A stretch of DNA of 64,000 nt. Source: Salticus scenicus. Taxonomy: Eukaryota; Arthropoda; Arachnida; Araneae; Salticidae. This document shows positions 22,691 to 34,420 of the stretch, one piece after another. Both the position numbers and the translations under genes were made by a program. The stretch lies in the NCBI GenBank assembly GCA_963930645.1, contig OZ005652.1, forward strand, positions 265,321,856-265,385,855, read 5' to 3'. The notes under the pieces are model-generated. The model ran no database searches, had not been told where the DNA came from, and saw nothing but the letters and a program-made list of their open reading frames with translations. Numbering within the stretch: the first letter of the stretch is position 1; the number at the start of each line of letters is the position of its first letter.

Positions 22691-24180
22691 CTGAACTTTG
22701 AGCCCATAGATCATAATGATAAAGAATTTTCGTTGTGTCCCTGTAAAAAACCTATAAATGCTAGATGCACCAAAATGCTTATAGTTAGAGCAACAGTGAT
22801 TTATAATATTCATATGAATATTCAGCTCAATTGAATAAGGCGTTTAGATGCTATCGAATTTTTAACTAGTATGTTATGGCCACCAGATGACTTTCTTCTA
22901 TATTTTCCTATACAAATTCACTCAGTAAAAATAATTTATTAAAATTATTATTTAAAAAAATTATCTTTCATGATAATGCAGATGATTTCCATATTTGAGA
23001 AGTAGTATAACACTAAATATTTAAAAAAAAGTGAATTTTATTGTCAATATTACATAATATATATATATTGTTAAAATTGAAAAAAATCGATAACTTCATT
23101 TTAAATTATCGCAGATCTATGGTTCAACCATTCGTTTTAAAGGTTCTGGCGAGCTCTTTTGAAAGATACCCATCATGAAAATTTACTCCCCTCGAGGGGG
23201 GGGGGAGGGGGGAGAGAAGGCGAGGCTCCTACACATACAAAAAATTTTTCCCAGTTGACTATCGCTATTATAAATAATTCTGGTAAATTTCATAATGATT
23301 ATTAAAAAATAATTCTCTTTATGCACATTTACACAAAATTCTGTGCTATACCACCATGTTAAAAATTTAGAAAAAGCGGGATGGCAACGCAACCTGTAAG
23401 ACAATTTTTACCAAAAGTTGATAGGCACTAATTTATGTCAAGGTGCAACTACATACCAATTTGTAAGAAATTCTGTGAAGTTCCTGAGATACAGTTGCCA
23501 CAAAAGTTTGTCACACACACACACAGAGACTGACAGACAAGCAGACAGTCATTTTCTAAAAATGGTAAAATCGTGTTCTACAGCTCTCAAAACGTGTAAA
23601 TCCATCAAAAACCCGAGGTCGAAAATTTTTACGAATCTAATACTTTCTTCTATTGAATATAGAAGAAAGTAAAAATTTGGTCCCACAGGCCGTAATGAAA
23701 AAGAATTTTTCTTTGTGTCCCTGTAAAAAAACTGTAAGTGCTAAATTCACCAAAATCTATACAGTTCGTGCAACTGTGACCTATAACATGTGTACAAATT
23801 TTTTGTTCAGATTAAATAAGCGTTTAGACGCTATCGCACTTTTAAAAAATTTGCCCCATAGGCCATAATGATAAAGAATTTTTCTTTGTGCCCCTGTAAA
23901 AAAACTGTAAGTGCCAGATTCTCCAAACTCTATACAGATTGAGTAACTGTGACCTATAATATGTGTATAAATATTTTGCTCAATTGAATAAGGCGTTTAG
24001 ATGCTATCGCACTTTTAAGATTTTGGTCCCATAGACCATAATGATAAAGAATTTTTCTTTGTGTCCCTGTAAAAAAACTATAAGTGCTAGATTCACCAAA
24101 ATCTATTGGGTTCGTACTATGGTGACTTACACTATACGCACCAACTTTCAGCTTATTTGAACAAAGCGTTTAGACGCTAG
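22690..24180. repeat. Tandem array, 173-bp unit, interrupted by H1
   Basis: The landmark AAGAATTTTTCTTTGTGTCC or a variant lies at 22722, 23701, 23874 and 24047. The last three steps are exactly 173. The first gap is 979, that is 173 plus 806, and the extra 806 bp is the H1 copy at 22868-23673. Units share CCCTGTAAAAAAACT, GTGCTAGATTCACCAAAATC and AAGCGTTTAGATGCTATCG-like sequence. Frames through the array are artefacts. Confidence 0.85.
22868..23674 (+). mobile_element. Dispersed repeat H1, copy 2, complete insertion
   Basis: This segment splits a 173-bp tandem array cleanly, which fixes its size at about 806 bp. It begins near TGGCCACCAGATGACTTTCT and ends in a perfect 13-bp hairpin (23641-23671: TACTTTCTTCTAT, loop TGAAT, ATAGAAGAAAGTA). 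The 5' GACTTTCTTCTAT is itself inverse to the 3' end. Internally there is a G-run (23196-23211), a CA tract at 23510-23523 and TCGTGTTCTACAGC. No protein. The 3' hairpin recalls Helitron-like elements, but I see no firm class marker. Confidence 0.7.
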
Positions 24181-24360
24181 CGTGTTCACTCACAGACACA
24201 CACACACATACATACACACACACATACATACACACACATACATAAATTATCGTAAAAATAGTGAAAACGGACTCAGGGAACCTCGAAACGTATAGAAACA
24301 TCAAAATCTCGAATTCGGATTTTTGACATGATTACAATACTTTCCTTACTATAGTGTTCG
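24181..24360 (+). repeat. (CA)/(CATA) tract and H1-like 3' tail
   Basis: CACACA/CATACA repeats (24190-24243) are followed by GAAAACGGACTCAGGGAACC and ACATCAAAATCTCGAATTCG. The order matches the tail of H1 (CA tract, cgtg-ttc segment, CGAGGTCGAAAATTTTT), but it is more diverged. Confidence 0.45.
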
Positions 24361-24627
24361 GAGAGTAAAAATATAAAAGAGGTTTTACAATACGATTGTA
24401 GTTGCTAGGTGATATTACTTGATACAGATATTAACTTCCAAATATTTTGCATATATATATATATGTATATATATGTATATTTAAACAAAATATAACAAAA
24501 ATTATTAAAAAAAAAAAAAAAAAACCACGCACACACACAAAGAAAAAAACTGTTATTATTGAAACATAATTTAATTTTGAATGAGAATGAATAAACAAAA
24601 TTAAATGGACATACATTTTTTATATGC
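24361..24627. repeat. AT-rich DNA with (TA)n and poly(A)
   Basis: (TA)n/(TATG) at 24451-24480 and an A-run near 24508-24524, followed by (CA)n. Low-complexity open frames here are artefacts. Confidence 0.6.
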
Positions 24628-25152
24628 ATTAAGGGGGATTGACACCTTTGACTTGGCACCATTAAAAGTTTCCTATAAAAGTTTATATTTCCATTTAATG
24701 TTTATAAATTGAACTACACTATATTCATCCAATGAAAGGCAACAATTGTTATGGTTTTTGATATACTTTTAAAAGATTTGAAATCCTTAATTGCGTTTTC
24801 TCAGTTTAAATGATCTTCAAAATTCTAAAACTTCTGCAGATATTTAAGAAAATACATAATTTTCTTTTTCCTTTTTCTTTCTTTCTTTCTTTCTTTCTTT
24901 TTTTTTTTTTTTTAAATGTTTAATAGAACTTATTTTAAAAAAATTAGTGATGGATTTTAAAATTTATTTATTAGTTTTGGAAAAAAAAAAATTATATATA
25001 TTTTTATTATTATTTTATTTTTAATGCTTTTTCTTTTAAAGATATTCCAAAATCCATCCTTAATTCTAAATAGGTTCAATTAAACATTAAAAAAGAAAAA
25101 TGAAGTCTGATATTTGTAGAAGTTTTAGCATTTTGAAGATCACGAATTCATA

Positions 25153-25191
<39 letters not shown>

Positions 25192-25268
25192 CAAACTGAG
25201 AAAACGCAATTTAAAGTTGTCAAATCAGTAGAAAACTAGTTGGCATAGGTGGACTCTTCCCCATCATA
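24628..25268. mobile_element. Fold-back element with simple-sequence expansions
   Basis: The left arm (about 24775-24965) contains TTGCGTTTTCTCAGTTT, GATCTTCAAAATTCTAAAAC and GTTTAATAGAACTTATTT. The minus strand of 25040-25235 contains the same series (GATCTTCAAAATGCTAAAAC, GTTTAATTGAACCTATTT). Outer ends GGGGGATTGACACC and, on the minus strand, GGGGAAGAGTCCACC are weakly alike. A CTTT tract (24872-24900) and an A-run of about 38 (25151-25189) sit in the two arms at different points, so they arose after the palindrome formed. Confidence 0.65.
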
Positions 25269-25384
25269 CGTATATTCTCATAAATTTCTAGTACAGAACA
25301 TATTATATTCATGTTAAGAGAAATGAATTTCATCAAACGCTTGATACAGTAATAGAGTAAAATCCCCGCCTAATAGACTACCCA

Positions 25385-25930
25385 CCATTAAGTTGGATAT
25401 ATATATATATTTTTTTTTTCTAATCTATTAATTTATTTTATTGGGGTCAATTTCGTAGTTTAGTTTTCATGCTACTATTTCCAATGCAACAGTCCACAAA
25501 ATGCATATTTATATGAAATATCTCCCAATTTCGTTATGTTGATAAAATCTTAAATTACGAATAACTTGCGAAATTTTCTGTTAGAATATTTATAGTCAAT
25601 TATGTTCAAACACGTATCATAAATGTTATTTTGAAGTTGTCTGATATATTTATAATCCTAAAAATGGACGTTTATGCTCAGTTTTGCCCTATATTCTGCC
25701 ATGTTAAGTAAATAATAAATTCCAAATAACTTACGAAATTTTTAAATTAAAAAATTCATAGTCAGGGATGTTCATGCCAGTATCATACATGATATTTTAA
25801 AAGTGTTCTGACATCTTTACGATGAAAATATCCCTAAAAATCGACGTTTATGCAAAATTTTGCCATATTATGCTACTATGTTAAGGAATTCACAAATTTC
25901 GAATACACTTCCTGCATCCACCAGTATCAC
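25385..25930. repeat. Short tandem array, unit about 170 bp
   Basis: AATAACTTGCGAAATTT, AATAACTTACGAAATTT and a weaker version lie at 25560, 25735 and about 25902 (steps 175 and about 167). Units also share GGACGTTTATGC/CGACGTTTATGC and TTTTGCC(C/A)TAT. No coding signal. Confidence 0.6.
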
Positions 25931-26480
25931 ATAAGCCTACACCTGGATATAGAGAACAATCAGTTATAATTGCCATATGCAATTATTGTATTGAGCCTTG
26001 TCCGTTTAAAAGCACTTGATATATTATTAACACCATTTAGCCTGTTGTCATGCCGTTTGTGATATTGGTTAATAATGGCATATTACAAAAGAATAATGGT
26101 TACTCACAATATGGCACTTGTTTACACAACATGCTCTTTGAGGTGTGAGAGAACATCATGATTTAAATGTTCACCGAATTTATCTCCCATTGAATATTTC
26201 TGTGATATAAATGGACAGCGACTTTTGCGATCTTCTCTACCAGTAACTACCATTCCATATTGACGCACTAAGAATAAGAATACTTGGAACTCAATGTTCC
26301 AAAAGAATATTCAGCATTTATATGATAGACACCATGCTAGAATTGCAAAGTGTATCGCAGTTAACGATGGTCAACCTTAAAGTATCACTGACTGTAATTT
26401 GCGTATTACCTCCTACTATGTAGCGCAACTGTCTGTTCTGAAATTCACATAATACTTGCGTGAATTCCATCCCATTAACT
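25931..26480. other. Apparently low-copy sequence, no gene seen
   Basis: Fewer homopolymers and a more even base composition than the neighbours (26100-26460 in particular). No long open frame and no motif are recognised. Confidence 0.35.
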
Positions 26481-26620
26481 TAGAAAGCCCCCCACCCCAC
26501 CCCACACCGAGGGCATTCCGCTTTCGGTCGGGGGGGGGGGGGGGAAGGAGCTAGCCTAGAACCCTAGTGTCGTCCATCGACCTTAAGCCATAGAACAACA
26601 ACAACCATCCAATTAACATA
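26481..26620. repeat. GC-rich islet with C- and G-runs
   Basis: CCCC(A) repeats near 26490, then CCGAGGGCATTCCGCTTTCGG (two overlapping hairpin-like parts), a G-run of about 14 at 26530, and CTAGCCTAGAACCCTAGTGTCG. It ends in AACAACAACAAC. It stands out sharply against the AT background and may be a short interspersed element. No A/B box was confirmed. Confidence 0.35.
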
Positions 26621-27470
26621 TGAAAATTCCATTATCGTCGGCTAGTCCTTTCTTGTTTTTTTTTTTCAGTTACTGGTAGTAATGTAATTATTTTCTTCTT
26701 GAATAAAGGAAATGAGAAAAATGAATTTGTGCGTTTCTTAATGCATTGTTCTTCAAAAAGTTAAAGCTGATGAAATGGATAATTTGGCTGTAGGTACAGA
26801 AGTAAAATAATTTTTTTAGACAGATTTCGATAAAAACTTTAAAAGAAACTCCATTTAGAAATTTGAACTTTTCTTCAGTTTGAAAGATGTTCTGAATTTC
26901 TGGAGAGGTTACTCGAGATAACAACCGTTCCAAAAGACTGATATTTGCATTCAGTGCGAGACATCAGAGGAATCACTCTGCCAGGCAACCATTCTGACTG
27001 GTAATGATAACTGCCACGAGAGACAGTTTTTAAGACAAACAGTGTATAGGAAAGGGCAAAATATTTATTTATCTTTACAATAACCAACTAGACATTTGCA
27101 TCCTTTTGTTGTCCGCACAAAGGGATAAAACTTTGTATACTTGAAACACAGGCAATATACTGAACAAAAATGGGGCAATGTCACGTGAGTGGCGAGTTCA
27201 AATTTTTGTAGTACCGTGATATAAAGAGATCACAAAATAAATTTAAATGTGGAAAATAACATAGAAAGACACCGTTTTCTAAAACATATTAGTAAAAATC
27301 CTGGCATACAAATCTTCACATCTCTGACAGAATATAAATTATTACTCTAAGATACAAAGATGATATCCTTGATCTTACTATGTGCCTTTTTAAGCAGCTG
27401 TCTGTCCGAGATTTTTAATTTCTGGATAATAACATGGTTCTGAGTAAATAATAACATGCCTGTAGATAAT
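26621..27470. other. No feature seen
   Basis: AT-rich sequence. Short minus-strand frames at 26688-26933 and 26875-27087 overlap one another and match nothing I know. Confidence 0.35.
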
Positions 27471-27473
27471 AAA

Positions 27474-27670
27474 TTAGTGTCTTTGATTGGCATCTTTCTT
27501 AAAAAGCGAAGTTACTCGCGCATGCAAAGGTATGCCATCTCTTTCAATTTGAATTCTAGGGAACATAATTTGAATTGAGGATGAAATGTAGAGGATATCA
27601 CTTCTTATCTTAGACCTACGTAGCGTGCTATGTGCAACTGTAGGGCTGTAATCCTTATGTATGATCTGAA
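27474..27670 (-). CDS. Weak candidate exon, function unknown
   Basis: On the minus strand the sequence TATACTAATTTTTTTCAG ends at about 27671. It has a branch-like TACTAAT, a T-tract and CAG, so it resembles a 3' splice site. The following frame is open for about 65 codons (through HSTLRRSKIRSDILY and GIPLHARVTSLF) to a stop at 27474. The same frame is also open upstream of the supposed splice site, starting MGDGNPQDICQLY, so splicing is not required. Composition is not strikingly coding-like. It may be a last exon, a transposon remnant or chance. Confidence 0.15.
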
Positions 27671-27720
27671 AAAAATTAGTATATAATTGGCAAATGTCTT
27701 GCGGATTTCCATCACCCACG

Positions 27721-29500
27721 AAGATTCGTTTTAGAGAAAAAAAATAATAATAAAATAAAAAATAAAAATAAAAAAGGCTATCCTTTAGATTTGAAACTAT
27801 TTGAGCTCACTAAGCATTCGATGCATAAATTGAGAATTTTTCAAAACATTTTCATAACATATTGTTGCAATTCCTAACCAGGGTGTTGGCTTATGCAGTA
27901 AATGGGTCTGTTTAATAACATATAAAGTATTTATTAACAATTGTAAAAGGAAATAAAAATATTAATCGAATATGGTAGAAGGGAATGCGTCTAATCGCTA
28001 CGCCAGTATATCAACTTCTTCCAGTTATCGCGGAACAATGCAATAACTTCAGTCTCACTGTTACCACCGCGAAAAAAGAAAGTAAGTAATTAATATAAAG
28101 GAACACGGAAGATAATTAAATCCTACAATAAATATAATAATTTTTTGTTATTATAATAGCAGAAATCTTCTTATTTAATTTAGTTTTTGAAAAAAATTAC
28201 ACCTATCATATTTTACTGCATTTCACTTTATTTTATGCAAAAATATCAATATAATCTTTGACACTTTGTCTACTTATACATTTACCATACATTTACACTG
28301 TAAGCTAATAAAAATTATTCGATATTTGAAAGAAATTATTGCATTGCAGAATTCTCTTTCAGAACTTGTGAAAAATGTTCAAAAATTTATTTCATTGTAT
28401 TTAATTAATAATTAAATAAAACAATATAAAAATTATTTTTAAAGAATATACTAAAAATAATTTATGTAGAACAATAAACAAGGAATTCTTTCCCTTTGAT
28501 TAATACTTGCATGTCATGTATAGGTGCATTTTTATTTTTTATGGGGAAAAAGCTTTTTGAAACTAAAGGATGCCATCTATTCAAAGAAAAGCATTAATTT
28601 GGACGGGAAAGTATTTTCTATACTAGGCATCATGATGCCTATTCAAATATCTATCATTAACTGGAAATGGCCATTGTTAAGTATCCGGATATTGTCATCT
28701 TAATGCAATCTGACTATTATACGTAATTTCCTCATTCTCCAACTTCTTACTAATGTCATTCATCTAAGATTGAAGATATTCATGAAGAAGAAAACAAACG
28801 AACTGGGTGAATATAAGAGTCAATGTCAACTATTGCTCTTTTTTAATTACAGAGCATTTGGCTAATATGATATATACATATATATATGAGAGGATATAAA
28901 GAAAAATAGTCGCTCGACAGTGATTGTCTGTTTCAAGTGTAATTCTTTTGTGAGTGAAAGTAATGCCATTGCGTTCTGTCTCAATCAATCTTTGTTGCCA
29001 TGTTTCTGAAATATTAATGTTACGATCTGTCAGAGAGACTCATTATATGACTTAGGCCTTATTCTTTAATGTAGAGAGAGGTCGAATAAATCTCCCAATG
29101 TTAAATATATTTTTCGTATATAATTCATTTATTTATTTTTGTAGTTATTTTTTTATTTTTATTTTTCATAATATTCTTTTTCTTTTGAATTTTACTTCTC
29201 TGCGCATGCATATGCTATAAATAAAATAACGGGACATTTACAATGACAAAAATTATGAAGAGTTTTATATTTCAATAGAAATACATATTTTTCAATCGAA
29301 AAATTAATAAAAGGTTAAAGAATCGGAAGATACGTGGATAAATATAAAAATAATTTGTATGTGTGCGTGCAAGAAATTATGCAAATTGTTTTAATCTTTG
29401 TTATTTTACTTTCTTTTATTTTTAATAGTTAGAATGAGAGAACTATTTCTTTCAGACAAAATAGATGAAACAAAAACGGTTTTTCAGTTTTTTTTTATTT
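27721..29500. other. AT-rich DNA, no feature seen
   Basis: An AATAATAATAAAATAAAAAA-type tract lies near 27740 and a (TA) run at 28870-28888. The rest is unremarkable and no repeat shared with other parts of the window was noticed. Confidence 0.35.
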
Positions 29501-29509
29501 ATTTTTTTA

Positions 29510-30065
29510 AATTTTATATATATATGTAAGAAGAAAATGTTGGATTCATGAAAATTTTAGATATCTGGCTTTCGATGAACTTATACGCTTTGAGATGTCC
29601 TGAACACGATTTGACCCTTTTTAGAAAATACCTGTCTGTGTAACGCAGATTTTGAGGACACTCTATCTCATGAAACAATAAACGAAATTCAACCAAATTT
29701 GGTATCTAGATGAACTTTGAACTAAACTAATTTTCGTTATAATTGAGGATCAATCGTTCAGAAGATTGCCTGGTTATCCCTTTCCTTTTCAAAATTTTTA
29801 ACATAAGAGTATAGACCAAAATTTCGTATCAGTGCACGTAATGGGAATTATTTTTAATGAATAGTTTTGGAATTAATAAAAAATGTTCATAATAGTTACT
29901 AGAAAAAAATTGTATGTAGGAGAATCGCTCCCCCTGGGGGATGTACTTCTCCTCGCTGGGTGTGGAAATTTTCAATGTAGGTATCTTCCAAAAGAACTCG
30001 TCAGTACTTTTAGACGAATAGTTGAGTCATAGATCGATGACAATTTGAAACAAAGTTATTGATTT
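29510..30065 (-). repeat. Dispersed repeat H1, copy 3
   Basis: The minus strand follows H1 order: ATCGATGACAATTTG-type start near 30050, AGTACATCCCCCAGGGGG (29931-29948), CTCCTACATACAATTTTTT, and at the end the segment complementary to GAACACGATTTGACC (29608), finishing near AGAAGAAAATG at 29528. The 3' hairpin has merged with a TATATA tract. The middle (29650-29880) is diverged. Confidence 0.5.
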
Positions 30066-30084
30066 TTTTTTTTTTTCGTTTTTA

Positions 30085-30480
30085 AGAGAAAAAAACCACA
30101 TGGTGTGGCATCCACATGACTTTCTCTTACCCTGCATTAAAATACTATAAAGATAAATTGCAGATTAAGGGGTAAGATAGTAAATACTGTACATAAATTT
30201 GTGTTAAAAACAATTTAAATTAGTTTTAGGAACAGTTTTATTTGACATATATTTCTGTGTAACCTGGGGGGACTATAACTCTCCCCAACTCCCAGTTCCA
30301 ATATAGTACCTGCATTTATATAGAGTTCAAAGCCGTTATTAAATTTAAAAGTTTATTCAAAATTACTAAGGCAACTTTCACTCGAACCACTCCTGAAACT
30401 TATCAATATTGATCAAACTTTTCAAATAGCAACCGCATATGAACTTCAAAATAAAACATATGAATTGCTTGCAAATATTT
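30085..30480 (+). repeat. Dispersed repeat H2, copy 1
   Basis: Shares with 61274-61640 the order GTGTGG-CATCCACATGACTTTCT, TACCCTG, a C-rich patch, CATTTATATAGAGTTCAAA, GAAACTTATCAATATTGATC and AAACTTTTC. The GTGTGxCxxxCxCATGACTTTCT start resembles the 5' end of H1 at 22877, so H1 and H2 may be subfamilies. No coding content. Confidence 0.6.
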
Positions 30481-30493
30481 GTTTTTCATATAT

Positions 30494-30966
30494 ACCGTGA
30501 AAAAATTCTGTAACTGACATCTAGAATCTAAGTTGTGGCTCTAGAAAAAATAGTTCCATGTCATCCTTATAAATTCTAGTCCGCTTGGAAAGCGAGTTCT
30601 AGAAGCCCCTATTAGAATTCTAGAGCGTTTACCTATATTCTCGAGGGAAAAGTTATTTAAAAATCTCTGCAAATAAATGAGACTACAAGAGGCGGGTTTC
30701 AGCAACTATAATTTTGGTTTATTACCAAATTCTAGAAAATCAAGCAAAAATTTCTCGCAATACAAATGATTCAGAATATTTAGAGTATTCAGAATATTGT
30801 TTCACCATCTAGAAATGTGTACACTAGAAATTCTCGATAATTTCGTCTACTGAGTTTATTGGCGTGCCTTACGCGCATAGCTCGGAAATCTATATTTCTA
30901 GTTAAGAGATTTAGAAAATGGCCACTAATTCATTCTAGAGAAAGGCGGTATTTTTTTTTCTCAGTG
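30494..30966 (+). mobile_element. MITE family M1, copy B
   Basis: About 92-95% identical by eye to 46098-46562. The left end has decayed to CGTGAAAAAATTC and the right end keeps TTTTTTCTCAGTG. TAC stands on both sides (30491-30493 and 30967-30969), a possible 3-bp target duplication, though the other two copies do not show one. Shared landmarks are GGCTCTAGAAAAAATAGTTC, AGGCGGGTTTCAGC and GGCGTGCCTTACGCGCATAG. Confidence 0.85.
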
Positions 30967-31040
30967 TACATTGATAAGAAACATGACAAAGGTCAACCGT
31001 TAAAAACTAGATATTAGTATTCAAGGAACATAAAAACACG

Positions 31041-31071
<31 letters not shown>

Positions 31072-31363
31072 TCGCTGAAAAATTAACTTAAAATAGTACT
31101 TTATTTACTGTATGGGTATGAGAATTAATTTTCATTTCTGAGAAATTTTTCTGGACACGATAAAATCCACCAATCATATTCAATAGAAATGAACGTTTTC
31201 ATTGTTATTGGTAGCCCTATATCCCTCTTCTATAAATTATGTACACATCACAATATTTACTTAAATATAATCCAATATTAACTAGTGGATCTGCAGATCA
31301 GGAGCCTCAACGTCCTATTTGCATCACGCATTATTCAACAGATCATTTTTTTCAATTCCTTAT

Positions 31364-31411
<48 letters not shown>

Positions 31412-31550
31412 ATTCGATGGATTTGCTACATAAACAGGAACTTTCTGAGGGGGCGGCCCCCGTTGTATTTCTCTTTCTATAGCTATCTGTATATATATAT
31501 ATATGTTATATGTATATATGTGTATTCCTAATAACTGACTGTCTTGTATT
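30967..31550. repeat. Poly(A) and (TA)n tracts
   Basis: A22-type run near 31047-31070, (TA)n at 31369-31408 and (TA/TG) near 31488-31520. Open frames across the (TA)n tract (YIYIYI) are artefacts. Confidence 0.75.
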
Positions 31551-32060
31551 AATTTCCTAATTCATAAATAATTGTACTAAATTTCATGCAAAATGATTAC
31601 ATAATATATCAGAATTATTTCGTGTAACCCTGTAAATGAATTACCAATTCTATGCATGCCCACACTTCTCCACTGTAAAACATTCCTTTAAAATTCTAAT
31701 AAAATTTCATTATATTTAACGAGGTGTAAGCATGTTAAAATACACTTTAAGAAATACCGACTATAGACCTTAATAGTACGAAATTCTTTCATGTATCCCA
31801 GAAAAGGAGCCACAGTAATTATATACACTAAAAATAATACACCTATTTAATTAATTATAACTCATTAATATTTCAACCTAATTTGACATCATTTGGATGA
31901 TTACAGTACGTCATCGGAATTCTTTTGTGGGGTCCCGTAAATAAATTACTTAGTCTATACATATCCTTTTTCTAGAGAAAACATGCTTTTAAACATCTTT
32001 ATAATGTATGTTAATTCCATTACGTTGAATGCAGCATAAACGCATTAAAGTGCGCTTAAC
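31551..32060. repeat. Decayed tandem repeat, unit about 150 bp
   Basis: CGTGTAACCCTGTAAATGAA (31621), CATGTATCCCAGAAAAGGAG (31791) and TGTGGGGTCCCGTAAATAAA (31926) head three diverged units. The CCCTGTAAA core is also the core of the 173-bp units at 22690-24180, so this is likely the same ancient family. Confidence 0.45.
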
Positions 32061-32085
32061 TAATACACCCAACAAAAAGGTATTG

Positions 32086-32370
32086 AAAAATGACGTTGAA
32101 GAGAAAATTAGAATAAGCAAAAACATGAAGAGAAAAAAAGAAAAGGAAAGGAAAAGATTAAAGGAATAAATTCAAAAATTAAGCGAAAGGATGAAAATGA
32201 TTGTGATTCCAGATAAAGAATCTGAATCAGAAGAGTGTTTATGCTTAGCTTGTGGAGATACCTACAGCCTCTCTGAGGTAGAAGAACGGGTACAATGAAA
32301 ATCTGCAAAATGTGAGTACACGTTAAATGTGTGAGAGGGAAAAAAATATCATTTGTTTTTACTAACACCA
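32086..32370 (+). pseudogene. C-terminal tail of a pogo/Tigger-like transposase, broken
   Basis: One plus-strand frame reads a lysine/arginine/glutamate-rich helix (MKRKKEKERKRLKE), then an acidic patch (DKESESEE), then CLCLACGDTYSLSEVEERVQ. Three stops interrupt it: after RLKE, after ERVQ, and after YTLNV. The last two fall where Cys or Trp codons would be expected, so TGC/TGG to TGA change is likely. A basic coiled stretch, an acidic patch and a PHD-like zinc finger at the very end is the usual tail of pogo-like (DDE/CENP-B-type) transposases in animals. The DNA-binding and catalytic parts are absent. The minus-strand open frame over this place is a shadow. Confidence 0.5.
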
Positions 32371-34420
32371 GTTCTGAGTAAGACTGAATTTTATGTTCAT
32401 TAGTTATTTAATTTTCTCTTTATTTTACTGTAATCTACTTGATGTAATTTACTCTTACTATACCAAGAGGGTATAATTTAATAGTAGTTATTAATTGCCT
32501 TTTCCTTATTAATTTGGTAAAATTAATAAATGATTGATAGCAAAAACATTTTGAAATATTGTCTTTCTTATTATTTGTATTTTCCTCATAACTGTTTCAA
32601 TTTGCCGGGGCAAATTGTAACAGGCAAATAATTTTGACAAAATATTTTTTGGGCTAAAATTAGCAAAATTAACGGAAGATTATTTTTATGAATATGATAG
32701 ATGAATATGTATGCTATGGAACACAGCAATTATAAACAGGAAAACGTAAATATATTTCAAAATATATTTAATATTCTAAAAACTGTTACAACCAGCTCCA
32801 CGCTCCCCTACCTACTTGTTTTATAAGTCATCTGTTACCGCCAATTTTAATTTTAAAGCGGAGTTATATTATTTAGTTGGATATAAATTATGTGTTTTAT
32901 AAAAAGTATTTATATATTTTTTAAAAAGTAATAATTCTGGCAATTAAACAGAATTGAATCATCCGTAATTTTTTAAATTCCTTCTTTTTAGCATAAGGAT
33001 GTTAATAAAAGTGCATATCAAAGAGAAAAGAACCAAAAAAGTCACAAAAAAAAAAAAAAAAAAAAGACCATTAAAAATTTTGTTAAAGACAGAATTTAGC
33101 TTAGTACGGAGGACTTAATTTCTGCAAAAATTTTTATTTTTATTTTTATTTTGTTTTTTATCTAACTTTTTGACCGTAAAACTAGGCCACGTATTTTTTT
33201 AAAATGACTGAAATGCAAAAAACGGTTTGCACCCCTGAATTCAGGAAAATCGCCCCTTTCATTTGGTACCGAATTTGTAATAATAGGACTGATATTTCTA
33301 ATTTATTTTAGTGTTAAACAAAACTGGTCTACAAAAATCGTGAGACTGAAACTAATTGTCCTCCGTCTTAAATAAAATAAAGTAAAATAAAATAAAATAA
33401 AAAATAAATAAATAAGAAAGAAAATGTGTAAATTTACACTAATACAATAATTCGATTTTTGTCATAAATGTTTAAATTAATATATCTGTTTAAACGTAAT
33501 ATATATCCTTTTAAAACTTTTTTGTCTACAATGTAATTTAAAGATTAATAGATTATAATTACAATGTAAATTTACGCACAAAAAAAGTTTATTTTAGCAG
33601 TGCATCAAAGATAATATATGCATCATGGATCTTCTTACGATACGTTTCCTTTATGATTCAGAAAGATAAATTTATAATACATAAAAACCTTTAAAAATAC
33701 AAATTTCTATCTGATACTGAAAGTATGAAAGATTTCTCTTTTCTTTTTAATGTTATTTAAGTGGATATTGAAAGTAAATTGTGAGCTAATGTGATCAATT
33801 TCAATTTCATAGCAAGATAAATTTCAAAGAACTCCATCTTCTACGTTCATGCGTTCACAGCTTAAGGTGATTGACTAAAATCTCCAGAAGAGGTTTGAAG
33901 ATTTTGCGTTTAAGCTTTTTTGAAAAGCTTTGGTCTTATGCTCCCCTATAAAATATTTTTGCATAGAAAGATTTTTTTTTCCTTCCTCTTCTTCTTTCTT
34001 TTCAAAGGGATTAAAGCTGTTACTTAAATAAACGATGAAGACTCTGAAGCTTCAGCTAAATTCGCATACGTAAAAATGTAGTATTTCGATACTTTATACA
34101 AAACATTAGAGGATTTTGTTATATTTTAAATAATATGTGAATGTTAGAAAATGGTTTTTCTTTGCAACGTTTCATAAATTTCCCAGAAATTGCATAAAAT
34201 ATCGATTTTACTGTGCAAAAGTATTTTTCATTTTCTGTATAAAAGTATGATTCGAATATAATCAAGTTTCACCCAACCTATATAGAAATAAGGAGTATTA
34301 CGTTATTTAGTTGGTACTTCTTTATTATAGGAGTCATATTCAGATATGGCCCAATCATAATTATTTAGCGAAAATTTAAAGCATAAATATTACCGTTAAG
34401 ACGTTTAAGTACGGTTAAAA
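32371..34420. other. AT-rich DNA, no gene seen
   Basis: Contains A19 near 33046, a TTTTTATTTTTATTTT tract near 33136 and an AAATAAAATAAAATAAA tract near 33370-33412. No coding signal or shared repeat was recognised. Confidence 0.4.

Noticed and set aside
23183..23404. 73-codon minus-strand frame ending in Pro/Ser repeats
   Set aside because: It lies within dispersed repeat H1 and the other H1 copies do not keep the frame.
31285..31531. Two frames rich in alternating Tyr and Ile
   Set aside because: Translations of a (TA)n microsatellite; the same applies at 56467-56811, 58226-58411 and 19445-19636.
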